A stretch of 64,000 nt of DNA, taken from the NCBI GenBank assembly GCA_022843125.1, contig JALHOG010000007.1:48099-112098 (forward strand), read 5' to 3'. How positions within the stretch are numbered: position 1 is the first letter of the stretch; each line of letters begins with the position of its first letter. A program made the position numbers and the translations under genes. The notes under the pieces are model-generated. The model was given only the letters and a program-made list of their open reading frames with translations. It was not told the origin of the DNA and ran no database searches. Below are positions 20,345 to 28,910 of this stretch, one piece after another. Source of the DNA: Ilumatobacteraceae bacterium. Lineage in GTDB: Bacteria; Actinomycetota; Acidimicrobiia; Acidimicrobiales; Ilumatobacteraceae.

Positions 20345-21499
20345 GTGCGGGTGCTGATGCTGTCGTGGGAGTTCCCTCCCAGCTCGGCCGGGGGCACTGC
20401 AGCGCACGTCGACGGCCTCGCTCATGCGATGCAGCGAGCCGGTCACGAGGTGGTGCTGATCACCCGCCTGGTGCCGGGCAGCGAACGCGAATCGTCGATC
20501 GGCGGGGTGCGCGTGCTGCGGGTCGACATCGACATGCCCTGGCTGCCCGACCAGCCGGTTGCGGCAGTCGCGTCGGCCAATCACGCGTTCGTGTCGTGCA
20601 GCGTTCGGTTGGGTGCATGGCGACCCGAGATCATCCACGGCCACGACTGGGGTGTGGCGTGGTCGTGCGACGTACTCGCCGGCCTGTACGACGTCCCGGT
20701 GGTCACCACGTTCCACGGCACCGAGCGCGGGCGCCACGGCGGGCACCTGCCGCCAGGAACCGCCACCGACGTCAACAGCATCGAGTGGTGGCAGGCGTTC
20801 CGCTCCCGTCGTGTGATCGCGAGCACGCGACTCATGGTGCGCGAGATCACCGGCGGCTTCGAGATGGATCCCGATCACGTCAAGCGCGTGCCGGCCGGCA
20901 TCGATCCGGCCTGGTGGGAGGCGACCGGCCCCGGCGAGCCGATCGGCGAGCCGCGCGGCAAGCTCGTCTTCGCGTGGGGGCGCGTTCGGTACGAGAAGGG
21001 CTTCCAGGTGCTGGCCCGCGCGGTCGGGACCCTGCGACCGCGGATCCCGGGCCTGGAGTGCATGATCGCCGGCCGAGGCAGCTACCTGCCCGAGCTGCAG
21101 TCACAGATCGACATCGCCGGCGTCGGTGACCTCGTCCAGCTTCCCGGATTCCTGTCCGACAATGAGCTGCGCGCTGCCATCCACCGGGCGGGCTGTGTCG
21201 TCATCCCGTCGCTGTACGAACCCTTCGGTGTGGTCGCACTCGAGGCGCTCGCCGGTGGCGCGCCGTTGATCGTCGCCGACACGGGCGGCCTGGCCGAGCT
21301 GGTCGGCGGGACCGGCACTGCGCTGCTGTTCGAGCCCGGCAACGCAGCCGAGCTCGCCGACTGCATCGAGCGAGCACTCACCGATCAACACCTCGCCGAC
21401 GACATGGTGCGCCGCGGCCATGAGCTCCTGCAGGCGACCTACTCGTGGGACGCGATCGCCCTGCGCACGATCGCGGTCTACCAGGAAGCGCTGAACTGA
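20345..21499 (+). CDS. GT4-family glycosyltransferase, glycogen-synthase-like
   Basis: The 384-residue GT-B enzyme opens with LSWEFPPSSAGGTAAHVDGL, typical of the GT4 glycogen synthase-like and trehalose-related branch. The C-terminal nucleotide-sugar site has FAWGRVRYEKGFQVL and the E-x7-E motif in YEPFGVVALEALAGG. It is cytoplasmic with no membrane segment. With galT upstream, a role in alpha-glucan or other polysaccharide synthesis is plausible, but the acceptor is not determined. Confidence 0.86.
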   Translation: MRVLMLSWEFPPSSAGGTAAHVDGLAHAMQRAGHEVVLITRLVPGSERESSIGGVRVLRVDIDMPWLPDQPVAAVASANHAFVSCSVRLGAWRPEIIHGHDWGVAWSCDVLAGLYDVPVVTTFHGTERGRHGGHLPPGTATDVNSIEWWQAFRSRRVIASTRLMVREITGGFEMDPDHVKRVPAGIDPAWWEATGPGEPIGEPRGKLVFAWGRVRYEKGFQVLARAVGTLRPRIPGLECMIAGRGSYLPELQSQIDIAGVGDLVQLPGFLSDNELRAAIHRAGCVVIPSLYEPFGVVALEALAGGAPLIVADTGGLAELVGGTGTALLFEPGNAAELADCIERALTDQHLADDMVRRGHELLQATYSWDAIALRTIAVYQEALN

Positions 21500-21503
21500 C
21501 GGA

Positions 21504-22280
21504 TCACCGTCCGACGAACTGGGCCTTGCCCGGCCCGTCGGCGAGGAAGCTGCGCACGCCGATCTGGCTGTCCTCGGTCCGGAACGACTCGGTGAAGAGC
21601 TCCTGCTCGATCCGCAGGCCATCTGCGAGCGACGTGCCGAGGCCGCGATCGATCGCCTGCTTCGCCATTGCCTGCGCCAGCACCGCCCCGCGGGCGCACT
21701 CGGCCGCCAGCGCCAGGGCCCGGTCGTGGAGTTCGTCGCCGGGGACCACCTCGTCGGCGAGCCCGATCCGCAGTGCCTCGTCGGCGCGGACCTGACGGCC
21801 CGTGACGCACAGCTCCTTGGCCCGACTCGGGCCGACCAGGCGCGCGAGACGCTGCGTGCCGCCGCCGCCCGGGATCGTGCCGAGCAGGATCTCGGGCTGG
21901 CCGAACACGGCGCGATCCCCTGCGATCCGGTAGTCGCACGCCAGCGCCAACTCGCAGCCGCCACCCAACGCGTAGCCGGCCACGGCGGCGATCACGAACC
22001 GCGGGATCGCGGCGACCGCATCGAGGGCACGGTGGAACCCGGCGGTGATCTCGCGCGCCTCGTCTGCGCCGCCGAACTCGGAGATGTCGGCACCCGCCGC
22101 GAAGATCCGTTCGCCGCCGGTGATCACGACGGCTCCCGGCGGAGACGCTGCGAGATCCTGGGCCACATCGTGGAGGGCCACCAGGAGGGCCTGGGAGAGT
22201 GCGTTGACCTTGCCGTTGGCGAGGGTGACGACGGCGACGCCGTCGTCGCGGCGATCGAGCTGGACGAGGACTTCGGTCAT
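21504..22280 (-). CDS. Enoyl-CoA hydratase/isomerase family protein
   Basis: The 258-residue crotonase has the oxyanion-hole loops AAGADISEFGG and GYALGGGCELALACD. Catalytic acid positions fall in QPEILLGTIPGGGGTQRL, where both hydratase glutamates can be matched (the Glu of QPE and the polar loop). It lies 7 bases after meaB in the same direction, so it may share a transcript with a methylmalonyl-CoA mutase accessory gene, pointing to acyl-CoA catabolism. The exact substrate is open. Confidence 0.88.
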   Translation of the reverse strand: MTEVLVQLDRRDDGVAVVTLANGKVNALSQALLVALHDVAQDLAASPPGAVVITGGERIFAAGADISEFGGADEAREITAGFHRALDAVAAIPRFVIAAVAGYALGGGCELALACDYRIAGDRAVFGQPEILLGTIPGGGGTQRLARLVGPSRAKELCVTGRQVRADEALRIGLADEVVPGDELHDRALALAAECARGAVLAQAMAKQAIDRGLGTSLADGLRIEQELFTESFRTEDSQIGVRSFLADGPGKAQFVGR

Positions 22281-22287
22281 CCCGCCA

Positions 22288-23250
22288 TCATGACCCGAGC
22301 ACCCCGCCGAGCATGCTGTCGGCGGCGGTCCAGGGGTCGGTTCGGTGGCCGACGACGGCCTCGGTGAGCTCGTCCCACCGCTCGCCGGTGCAGATCTCCC
22401 GGGCCCGCTCGCGCAGCCGGTTGACGATGATCTCGCGGAGTTCCTCTCCGGTGCGGAAACTGCGTCGATCGGCGAGCTGGCCGCTCTCCTCGGCGTACGC
22501 GCGATGGGCGAGGATCGCATCCCACATCGCGACGACGCCTTCCCCGGTCGACCCGATGGTGGGCACGATCGGCGGGCGCCACGCGTCGTGCGGGAGGTCG
22601 GACAGCTCGAGCATCTGCTCGAGGTCGCGGCGGGTCTCGTCGACCCCCTTGCGATCGGCCTTGTTGATCACGAACACGTCGGCGATCTCCATCAGCCCTG
22701 CCTTGTTCGCCTGGACGCTGTCGCCCCAGCCGGGGTTGACGACGACGACGGTCGTGTCGGCCTTGCCGGCGATCTCGACCTCGACCTGACCGACGCCGAC
22801 GGTCTCGACCAGGATCCACTTTCGGCCGATCGCGTCGAGGAGCCGCACCGCCTCCGGCGTGGCGAGCGACAGCCCACCGAGGTGCCCGCGAGTCGCCATC
22901 GAACGGATGAACACGCCGGGATCGGTGGCGTGATCCTGCATGCGCACGCGGTCGCCGAGGATGGCGCCGCCGGTGAACGGCGAGGACGGGTCGATCGCGA
23001 GGACGGCGACCTCGATCTCCTGCGAACGGAGATGGCCGATCGTGGCGCTCGTGAGCGTGCTCTTGCCGGCGCCGGGCGCTCCGGTGAGGCCCACGGTGTA
23101 GGCGCTGCCGCTGCGTGGGTACGCCAGACGGCCGACCTCGCGCCCTGCCTCGCCACCACGTTCGATCAGGGAGAGCAGCCGAGCGACCGATCCGCGGTCA
23201 CCCGTCAGGGCGGCGTCGAAGAGCGTCGAGGGGTCGGACGGGCGCGGCAT
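22288..23250 (-). CDS. meaB: Methylmalonyl-CoA mutase-associated GTPase
   Basis: MeaB is a G3E GTPase that loads and protects B12-dependent methylmalonyl-CoA mutase. The 320-residue protein has Walker A GAPGAGKSTL, the Mg/switch region VLAIDPSSPFTGGAILGDR, ETVGVGQ in the Walker B region and NKAD for guanine specificity. The mutase genes are not in the window. The enoyl-CoA hydratase directly downstream fits propionate or branched acyl-CoA metabolism. ATG 23250 gives the usual length. Confidence 0.94.
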   Translation of the reverse strand: MPRPSDPSTLFDAALTGDRGSVARLLSLIERGGEAGREVGRLAYPRSGSAYTVGLTGAPGAGKSTLTSATIGHLRSQEIEVAVLAIDPSSPFTGGAILGDRVRMQDHATDPGVFIRSMATRGHLGGLSLATPEAVRLLDAIGRKWILVETVGVGQVEVEIAGKADTTVVVVNPGWGDSVQANKAGLMEIADVFVINKADRKGVDETRRDLEQMLELSDLPHDAWRPPIVPTIGSTGEGVVAMWDAILAHRAYAEESGQLADRRSFRTGEELREIIVNRLRERAREICTGERWDELTEAVVGHRTDPWTAADSMLGGVLGS

Positions 23251-23275
23251 CGCAACAGGTTGGCAGACCGATAGG

Positions 23276-23533
23276 TCAGACGACCGCGTCGATGGCGTTC
23301 TCGGCGTCGGCGATGTTGATGACCTCGGTCACACCATCGACTCGGTCGCGCATGATGCGTTCGATTCCGCCCTTGAGGGTCTGCGTGGACACCGGACAGG
23401 TGCCACATGCACCTACCAGGCGCACCGTGACGACCCCGGTGGCTTCGTCGACCCCGACGAGCTCGATGTCGCCGTGATCGGCCTGGAGCGCGGGACGGAT
23501 GACCTCGATGCAAGCTTCGACCTGGGCACGCAT
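23276..23533 (-). CDS. NifU C-terminal-like Fe-S scaffold (Nfu type)
   Basis: This 85-residue protein is a stand-alone Nfu domain, which binds or transfers Fe-S clusters as a dimer. It shows the usual start (VEACIEVIRPALQADHGDIE) and the cluster ligands CGTC in GACGTCPVSTQTLKGGIE. ATG 23533 matches the family start. A TTG at 23548 is also possible and sits 8 nt after a TACGGGT, so the start is not certain. It lies upstream of meaB with a 25-base gap. Confidence 0.88.
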   Translation of the reverse strand: MRAQVEACIEVIRPALQADHGDIELVGVDEATGVVTVRLVGACGTCPVSTQTLKGGIERIMRDRVDGVTEVINIADAENAIDAVV

Positions 23534-23561
23534 GACGGGGTCATTCAATCAGCAGAACCCG

Positions 23562-23567
23562 TACGAT
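23562..23567 (+). promoter_or_regulatory. -10 box (TACGAT), leaderless start
   Basis: TACGAT ends 8 nt before the ATG at 23576. It overlaps a divergent TACGGG box pointing at the Nfu gene. Confidence 0.45.
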
Positions 23568-23575
23568 GCCGACAC

Positions 23576-23758
23576 ATGCCCATCATCGCTGCGGCGCTCA
23601 TCGCCCATCAGGGCGGCTGGGACGAAGCACTGCTCGTGCTCGGCCCGATCGTGGTGATCGTGGCTGCGCTCGCAGTGGTGAAGCGCCGGGTGGATCGGAT
23701 GGCCCTGGAGACACCACCTCCGGACGGCCACTCGGACGACGCCTCCCCCGGCACCTGA
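23576..23758 (+). CDS. Small single-pass membrane protein
   Basis: The 60-residue protein has one hydrophobic helix at about 19-36 (ALLVLGPIVVIVAALAVVKRR) followed by a basic stop-transfer and a polar Asp/Pro-rich tail. The N-terminus is mildly hydrophobic too. I do not recognise a family. The TACGAT box and normal third-position codon use support it as a real gene. It faces away from the Nfu gene and converges on murA. Confidence 0.6.
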   Translation: MPIIAAALIAHQGGWDEALLVLGPIVVIVAALAVVKRRVDRMALETPPPDGHSDDASPGT

Positions 23759-23770
23759 GTCGGGCGATCG

Positions 23771-25045
23771 TCAGGCGGGGACGCGTTCGATGTCGGCGCC
23801 GACCGCACGGAGCCGACCCACCAGGTCGTCGTAGCCACGGTCGATGTGGTGCACTCCGCTGATCGTGGTCGTGCCTTCGGCCGCCAAGCCCGCCACCACC
23901 ATCGCGGCGCCGGCGCGAATGTCGTGCGACTTCACCGGTGCGCCCGACAGACGGGGAACGCCGCGCACCACGGCGTGATGCCCGTCGGTGCGGATGTCGG
24001 CCCCGAGACGTTGGAGCTCCTCGACGTAGCGGAACCGCCCCGGGTAGAGGTTCTCGGTCACGATCGCGACCCCCTCGGCCACCGACAGCATCGTGATGAT
24101 CAGCGGTTTGTAGTCGGTGGCGATGCCCGGGTACGGCAGGGTCGCGACGTCGGTGGAGCGGAGACGATCGGGGGCTGCGACGCGCAGGCCGTAGGGCAGC
24201 GGCGTGAGCTCCATCCCCATGTCGCGGAAGCGGGCGAGCACCATCGCCATGTGCGTGGGCTGCGCGTTGAGCAGGTCGAGTTCGCCGCCGGCGACGGCAC
24301 ACGCCGCGATGTACGTCGCGGCCTGGATCCGGTCAGGCACGGTCTCGTGGGAGCAGGCGTGGAGGCGGCCACGCTCGACACCCGTGACCCGCAGGTGCGA
24401 CGTGCCGATGCCCTCGATGCGGGCACCCATCTTGACGAGGAAGTTGCAGAGGTCGATGATCTCCGGCTCGCGCGCGGCGTTGTCGATGATGGTGACCCCG
24501 TCGGCCAGCACCGCCGCGGTCACGAGGTTCTCGGTAGCGCCGACGCTCGGGAAGTCGAACGTGATGTGTGCCCCGTGCAGCCGCTCGGCGGTGGCCTCGA
24601 GGTAGCCGTGCGCGAACTTGAACTCGGCGCCCATCGCTTCGAGCCCCTTGACGTGGAGGTCGATCGGGCGGGCACCGAAGTCGTCGCCGCCGGGCATCGA
24701 CAGGCGGACGTGTCCGCATCGGGTGAGCAGCGGCCCGAGCACGTTGATCGATGCTCTGATCCGCTCGACCAGCTCGTACGGGGCGACCGGTGTGAGGTCA
24801 CCGGTGTTCTCGATGACGACCGTGTCGGGTTCGGGACGATGGATGCGCAACCCGATCGCAGTGAGCAGCTCGCTCATGATCGTGACGTCGGCGATGTCGG
24901 GCACGTTGGCGATCTCGAAGACGCCATCGGCGAGCAGGCTCGCCGCCATCAGCTTGAGTACCGCGTTCTTGGCGCCCGGGACGAACACCTCGCCCTGCAA
25001 CGGCCCGATGTTGCGCACGGTGATGCAGCACTCGGCCTCCGGCAT
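23771..25045 (-). CDS. murA: UDP-GlcNAc 1-carboxyvinyltransferase with Asp active site
   Basis: MurA adds enolpyruvate from PEP to UDP-GlcNAc, the first committed step of peptidoglycan synthesis. The 424-residue length is normal. The catalytic Lys26-Asn27 pair (PGAKNAVLK) and the YPGIATD Asp are present. The loop residue that is Cys115 in E. coli (PGGC) is Asp121 here (MPGGDDFGARPIDLH), as in mycobacteria. This change is known to make MurA insensitive to fosfomycin. ATG 25045 gives the usual N-terminus. Confidence 0.95.
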   Translation of the reverse strand: MPEAECCITVRNIGPLQGEVFVPGAKNAVLKLMAASLLADGVFEIANVPDIADVTIMSELLTAIGLRIHRPEPDTVVIENTGDLTPVAPYELVERIRASINVLGPLLTRCGHVRLSMPGGDDFGARPIDLHVKGLEAMGAEFKFAHGYLEATAERLHGAHITFDFPSVGATENLVTAAVLADGVTIIDNAAREPEIIDLCNFLVKMGARIEGIGTSHLRVTGVERGRLHACSHETVPDRIQAATYIAACAVAGGELDLLNAQPTHMAMVLARFRDMGMELTPLPYGLRVAAPDRLRSTDVATLPYPGIATDYKPLIITMLSVAEGVAIVTENLYPGRFRYVEELQRLGADIRTDGHHAVVRGVPRLSGAPVKSHDIRAGAAMVVAGLAAEGTTTISGVHHIDRGYDDLVGRLRAVGADIERVPA

Positions 25046-25168
25046 GCCTACCAGTATGCCCGCCCCCGCCCGCCGGACCGACAGCCGCGGACGAGCCACA
25101 CCAGCCCCGACCGGGGGTGCGTACGTCACAGCGATCAGCGCCGAGAGCGCGACCTGCGTCGATCGTCG

Positions 25169-25174
25169 TAGGCT
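25169..25174 (+). promoter_or_regulatory. -10 box (TAGGCT), leaderless start
   Basis: TAGGCT ends 7 nt before the GTG at 25182, fixing the likely start of a frame that stays open far upstream. Confidence 0.45.
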
Positions 25175-25181
25175 CCCGGGC

Positions 25182-26702
25182 GTGCGAGGAGGGACGACGG
25201 TCACGCGTGAGTGGCCCGACGAGCCCGACGTCCGAGCCCGGCTCGAGGCACCCCGAGACGACCTGCTCACCGAGCGCCGCCGCGACGACGGTGCGTTCGA
25301 ACAGGTCGTCGGCCCGTTCGCAACGTACGAGCGCACGGTCGCGCCGGGCGGGGCCGGGGTGCTCGTCGAGCGCACTCGGTACCGGCTCGCGATCCCGTGG
25401 TTCGGCTGGTTGTTCTCCGTGCCGGTCCGGGCGCAGCTCGCCCGGCGCGGGCATCCGCCCACGCATCCGCTGACCCACCGCACACCGTGGTGGGCGCCGC
25501 CCGACCAGATCGACCCGCGGCAGGCGCTCGTGATGGGTCTGCTCGCCGCTGCAGCGATGTCGTCGGCGTTCGTCAACACACTGTTCACCCAGACCGTTTC
25601 GTTCGCCGCCGACGACTTCGGTGTGGGCAATACGGGCGTCGGCATCGCTGGTGCCGTGGTGCGCGCAGGCATCGTCGTGGCGCTCCCGTTTGCGCTCCTC
25701 GCCGATCGCATCGGCCGTCAACGGGTGATCCGCGTCGTCGCATGGGCAGCGCCGTTGATCGCCGCCCTGGGTGCGTTCGCGCCGAACTTCCCCGCGCTCG
25801 TCGCCACCCAGGCGATCGGCCGACCACTGGGCCTTGCGCTCGACTTCCTCATCGCCGTGGTCGTCGCCGAGGAGATGCCGCGCAACAGCCGCGCCTACGC
25901 GGTCAGCGTGCTCGCAATGGCCGCCGGCCTCGGCAGTGGCATCGCAGTGATGGCGCTACCGCTCGCCGACATCGGTGATGGCGGATGGCGGCTCGTCTAT
26001 CTGGTCGCGCTGATCTGGCTCGTGGTGGCCGTCGACATCAGCCGCCGGCTACCCGAGACCGAGCGTTTCGAGCGCCCGCACGTCGTGCATCCTCCGCTCG
26101 ACCTCGGCCGGTTCGTCCCGATCGCCGCCGTCGCCGTGTGCGCCAACTTCTTCGTTGCGCCGGCCAGCTTGTTCCAGAACAGCTACTTGAGCGACGTGCG
26201 GGATTTCGACGCGCGCACGATCGCGATGTTCACGCTCATCACGGCCACGCCGGCGGGGCTCGGCCTCATCATCGGCGGGCGTTTGGCCGACGTGCGCGGC
26301 CGCCGACGGATGATCGCCTTCGCGATCCCCGTCGCCACCGTGCTGGTGCTCGGTTCGTTCAGCACGGGCGGTGCGCCCATGTGGTTGTCCGCGTTCGGGG
26401 GCGGCTTCATCGGCGGTATCGCCTACCCGGCGCTCGCCGTGTATCGAGCGGAGCTGTTTCCCACCGGCAACCGCGGCCGCGCCGCGGGCTACCTCACCAC
26501 GGCCGCCCTGATGGGCGGCATCGCCGGGCTCCTGCTCGTGGGCCACCTGGTCGATCAGGGATGGTCGTACGCGTCGGTGATCGCGCTCGTCGCAACGGGC
26601 CAGATCGCGGTGGTGGCGATCGTGCTGATGCGCTTCCCGGAGACGGCCCACCAGGAGCTGGAAGCGCTCAACCCGGTCGACGCGCAGCCGCCTCCGGATT
26701 AG
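25182..26702 (+). CDS. MFS transporter with N-terminal cytoplasmic extension
   Basis: The 506-residue protein starts with about 105 polar residues before the first transmembrane helix, which begins near QALVMGLLAAAAMSSAFVN. Twelve-helix MFS signatures follow: LLADRIGRQRVIR after helix 2 and GGRLADVRGRRRM after helix 8. The N-terminal region contains a short hydrophobic piece (LAIPWFGWLFSVPVRAQLAR), possibly a re-entrant or amphipathic segment. The family is broad and the substrate unknown. It overlaps the converging hydrolase gene by 4 bases. Confidence 0.84.
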   Translation: MRGGTTVTREWPDEPDVRARLEAPRDDLLTERRRDDGAFEQVVGPFATYERTVAPGGAGVLVERTRYRLAIPWFGWLFSVPVRAQLARRGHPPTHPLTHRTPWWAPPDQIDPRQALVMGLLAAAAMSSAFVNTLFTQTVSFAADDFGVGNTGVGIAGAVVRAGIVVALPFALLADRIGRQRVIRVVAWAAPLIAALGAFAPNFPALVATQAIGRPLGLALDFLIAVVVAEEMPRNSRAYAVSVLAMAAGLGSGIAVMALPLADIGDGGWRLVYLVALIWLVVAVDISRRLPETERFERPHVVHPPLDLGRFVPIAAVAVCANFFVAPASLFQNSYLSDVRDFDARTIAMFTLITATPAGLGLIIGGRLADVRGRRRMIAFAIPVATVLVLGSFSTGGAPMWLSAFGGGFIGGIAYPALAVYRAELFPTGNRGRAAGYLTTAALMGGIAGLLLVGHLVDQGWSYASVIALVATGQIAVVAIVLMRFPETAHQELEALNPVDAQPPPD

Positions 26703-27268
26703 CGCTTGACGACCCGGTCGACGAAGTCTCGGATGGCGCCGGCGATCGTGTGGTCGCACCCCTTGAGGTCGTGCCCCTTGCCCTCCAACCACAGATGGGA
26801 GACCTTCGCCTTCGACGCCATCGTCGCAGTCCAGCGCAGCAGCTCGTCGGGGGATCCGAACGTGTCGTTCGTGCCGGAGATGAACAGCGTGGGCACGTCG
26901 ATCGCCAGGAGGTGTTCGACCCGGAGCGACTCGGGCTTGCCGGGCGGGTGCAGCGGATAGCAGACGAGCACGAGGCCCCTGAGGTTCTGGGGTTTCGGCA
27001 TGCCGTCGGCACCGGCGGCGATCATCGAGCACATGCGCCCGCCCATCGAGCGCCCGCCCATCACCAGCGGCTCATCGGCAGGCAGCGATGCGATCTCGTT
27101 TCGCACGGCGGCCAGCAGCACCGGCGCGCGATCGGGGGCCCTGCGACCCTGCTTGCGATACGGGAAGTCGGCGCGGACCACCCGATGCGGAGCGAGTACG
27201 CGCTCGGTCGCAACGAGCGAGGAATGCGACGAATCCGAACCCGCTCCGGGGAACAGCAGCACCGTCAT
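26699..27268 (-). CDS. Small alpha/beta hydrolase (KANL3/Tex30-like)
   Basis: The 189-residue protein is a minimal alpha/beta hydrolase. It starts with LLFPGAGSDSSH (oxyanion region). The nucleophile Ser lies in GGRSMGGR, the acid Asp in SGTNDTFG and the His in EGKGHDL. This compact form is the dienelactone hydrolase-like/Tex30 group; the substrate is unknown. Its stop overlaps the end of the MFS gene tail to tail. Confidence 0.82.
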   Translation of the reverse strand: MTVLLFPGAGSDSSHSSLVATERVLAPHRVVRADFPYRKQGRRAPDRAPVLLAAVRNEIASLPADEPLVMGGRSMGGRMCSMIAAGADGMPKPQNLRGLVLVCYPLHPPGKPESLRVEHLLAIDVPTLFISGTNDTFGSPDELLRWTATMASKAKVSHLWLEGKGHDLKGCDHTIAGAIRDFVDRVVKR

Positions 27269-27282
27269 GTCAGACCGTCATC

Positions 27283-27990
27283 TCACACAACCGAGACGTC
27301 CTTCATCGACAGGATCCGGCGCGCCTCGTTGAGGTCGAGGATCGCCTTGCTCGCGTCCTTCGCGGCGCCGCCGTGGTCGGGGTGGACCGCTCGCATCCGT
27401 GCTCGGTACTGCTTGGTGACGTCGCGCGACGAGGGCACCGTACCGAGATCGAAGCCGAGTACCTGGAGCGCCCACGCACGCGGGTCGGCGAGCGCCGACA
27501 ACTCGGTCGCACTGGAACCGGCGAGGTGCGCCACGAGCGCCGGACCGATCGGGCCACGCCAGCGCAGCCCCTTGAGCAGTACCGGCCCGATGAGGCGACG
27601 ACTCGATGCCGCCAGCCGCTCGACCGCGTAGATCGCACCGAGCACCTGCGCGAGATCGCTGCCGGTGGTCCCGAAGTCGAACTCGATCTCGTCGCCCTCA
27701 CCGAGCAGCTGATGACGACTGTGCGACAGGCCGTGACGATCGATCTGGAAGCGGTGACGCAGGCGAGGCTGCACGATCCGCTCGCCGTGCTCGACCTGCT
27801 GGACGAGTCGGGTGACGTCGCCCATGACGTCGCTGTCGATGCCCTGGACGTGGTTGGCGACCACCGCTCCGAGCAGCAGGCCACCGAAGCCCGGGGCCGG
27901 GTCGACCGGGAGCACGAGGTTGCCGAGCGCCACTCGCCGGGTGGGCACGGCGGGGCGCGTGTGGAAGACCTCGAGCTCCGCCAACAACAT
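27283..27990 (-). CDS. Protein with C-terminal J domain
   Basis: Of 235 residues, about the last 60 form a J domain: VLGFDLGTVPSSRDVTKQYR, then RMRAVHPDHGGAAKDASKAI with the HPD motif. The first 170 residues are of unknown type, contain no zinc finger or G/F region, and include a hydrophobic stretch (FGGLLLGAVVANHVQG). It is therefore not a classical DnaJ but may recruit DnaK to a particular client. The ATG at 27990 has a TAGCGT box 7 nt upstream. Confidence 0.78.
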   Translation of the reverse strand: MLLAELEVFHTRPAVPTRRVALGNLVLPVDPAPGFGGLLLGAVVANHVQGIDSDVMGDVTRLVQQVEHGERIVQPRLRHRFQIDRHGLSHSRHQLLGEGDEIEFDFGTTGSDLAQVLGAIYAVERLAASSRRLIGPVLLKGLRWRGPIGPALVAHLAGSSATELSALADPRAWALQVLGFDLGTVPSSRDVTKQYRARMRAVHPDHGGAAKDASKAILDLNEARRILSMKDVSVV

Positions 27991-27997
27991 GCCAGGG

Positions 27998-28003
27998 ACG
28001 CTA
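27998..28003 (-). promoter_or_regulatory. -10 box (TAGCGT), leaderless start
   Basis: On the minus strand TAGCGT ends 7 nt before the ATG at 27990. Confidence 0.45.
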
Positions 28004-28049
28004 TCGGTCGGTCGGGAACGGTGAGATCACGAGCTGGATGCCCATCACC

Positions 28050-28091
28050 GGGCGTTGCTCATACGGGCGTTGCTCACGCGGCGGTTGGTCA
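28050..28091. repeat. Three 15-bp tandem units (GGGCGTTGCTCA core)
   Basis: GGGCGTTGCTCA occurs at 28050 and 28065 exactly, and a diverged copy (GGCGGTTGGTCA) at 28080, a 15-bp period. The last copy holds the stop codon of the 28089 gene. The array lies about 45-90 bases upstream of the J-domain gene's -10 box, so it could also be a regulator site. Confidence 0.5.
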
Positions 28092-28877
28092 CACGTACGG
28101 GCGGATGACGGTGCGCAGCTCTTCGGCCGAGGTCGACACGACGACTGGTTCGTCGCCCTCGTCGAGCAGACCGTGCAACGCCTGTGCGTTGCCGACGATC
28201 ACGGCCCACGCCCGGATCGCCAACCCGAACGGCGGGGCGTTGGGTGAGAGGTCCGGCACCAGGGCGAGCAGGGTGCGTCGCGCCGAGGCGTCGGTCGGGT
28301 CGCGGACCAGCCGATCGGCGTTCACGTAGAGGTCGTTCAGGGCGCCGTCGGGAGCGGCCGCGTCCTCGTCGAGCGACGCCACCTCACCGGCCTCGATCGC
28401 GTCGAGTAGATCGTCGACGGTGTGCTCGGCGTCGCTGGCGACGACGAGTGTGCGCCCTTCCCAACGGTGCGGGATCTCCGCTTCGTTCATCGACTGCTGG
28501 AGCAGCTCGATGTCGTTCTTCGACCAGTCGTCGAGGTCGAACTCGGTGACACCCTCCCCCTCGTCGTCGTCGTCGAGCAACGGGACCGGGAATGGTCCGA
28601 TCTCACGTTCCAGCTCGTCGAAGATCGCGTCGACATCTGTTTCGATCGCCTCGGGGACGATCAACTCGTCGCCCTCCCAGGTGTGGGGAACGCTGCGCTC
28701 GGCGAGCGTCTCGGCGAGCTCGGCACGCTGCTCGAACGTCCAGCCCATGAGGTTGTAGTGAACCTTGACCTGGTCGGGATCGTTCGGGTCGAACTCGACG
28801 TCGAACGCCGGGGGCGCGCCGGCCGCGGCCGTCGACTGCTGGTCGTCTTGATTGTCACCGCGGCTCGTCATCGACAT
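28089..28877 (-). CDS. Acidic protein with an internal duplication, unknown function
   Basis: The 262-residue protein is strongly acidic and has no signal peptide or membrane helix. Two copies of a module of about 50 residues are visible, at about 38-92 and 113-163. Each has a helix, then VPHTWEGDELIVP or IPHRWEGRTLVVA, then an Asp/Glu-rich helix. The motif resembles DUF2007-like putative signal-transducing domains, but I am not sure of the link. The C-terminal 90 residues look helical. ATG 28877 is supported by a TAGCGT box. Confidence 0.7.
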   Translation of the reverse strand: MSMTSRGDNQDDQQSTAAAGAPPAFDVEFDPNDPDQVKVHYNLMGWTFEQRAELAETLAERSVPHTWEGDELIVPEAIETDVDAIFDELEREIGPFPVPLLDDDDEGEGVTEFDLDDWSKNDIELLQQSMNEAEIPHRWEGRTLVVASDAEHTVDDLLDAIEAGEVASLDEDAAAPDGALNDLYVNADRLVRDPTDASARRTLLALVPDLSPNAPPFGLAIRAWAVIVGNAQALHGLLDEGDEPVVVSTSAEELRTVIRPYV

Positions 28878-28885
28878 GACGTGGA

Positions 28886-28891
28886 ACGCTA
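28886..28891 (-). promoter_or_regulatory. -10 box (TAGCGT), leaderless start
   Basis: On the minus strand TAGCGT ends 8 nt before the ATG at 28877. Confidence 0.45.
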
Positions 28892-28910
28892 CCCGTGCGC
28901 GAGTCAGGGT

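Noticed and set aside
28050..28091. Short regular repeats considered as a CRISPR array.
   Set aside because: Units are 15 bp with almost no spacers and there are no cas genes.
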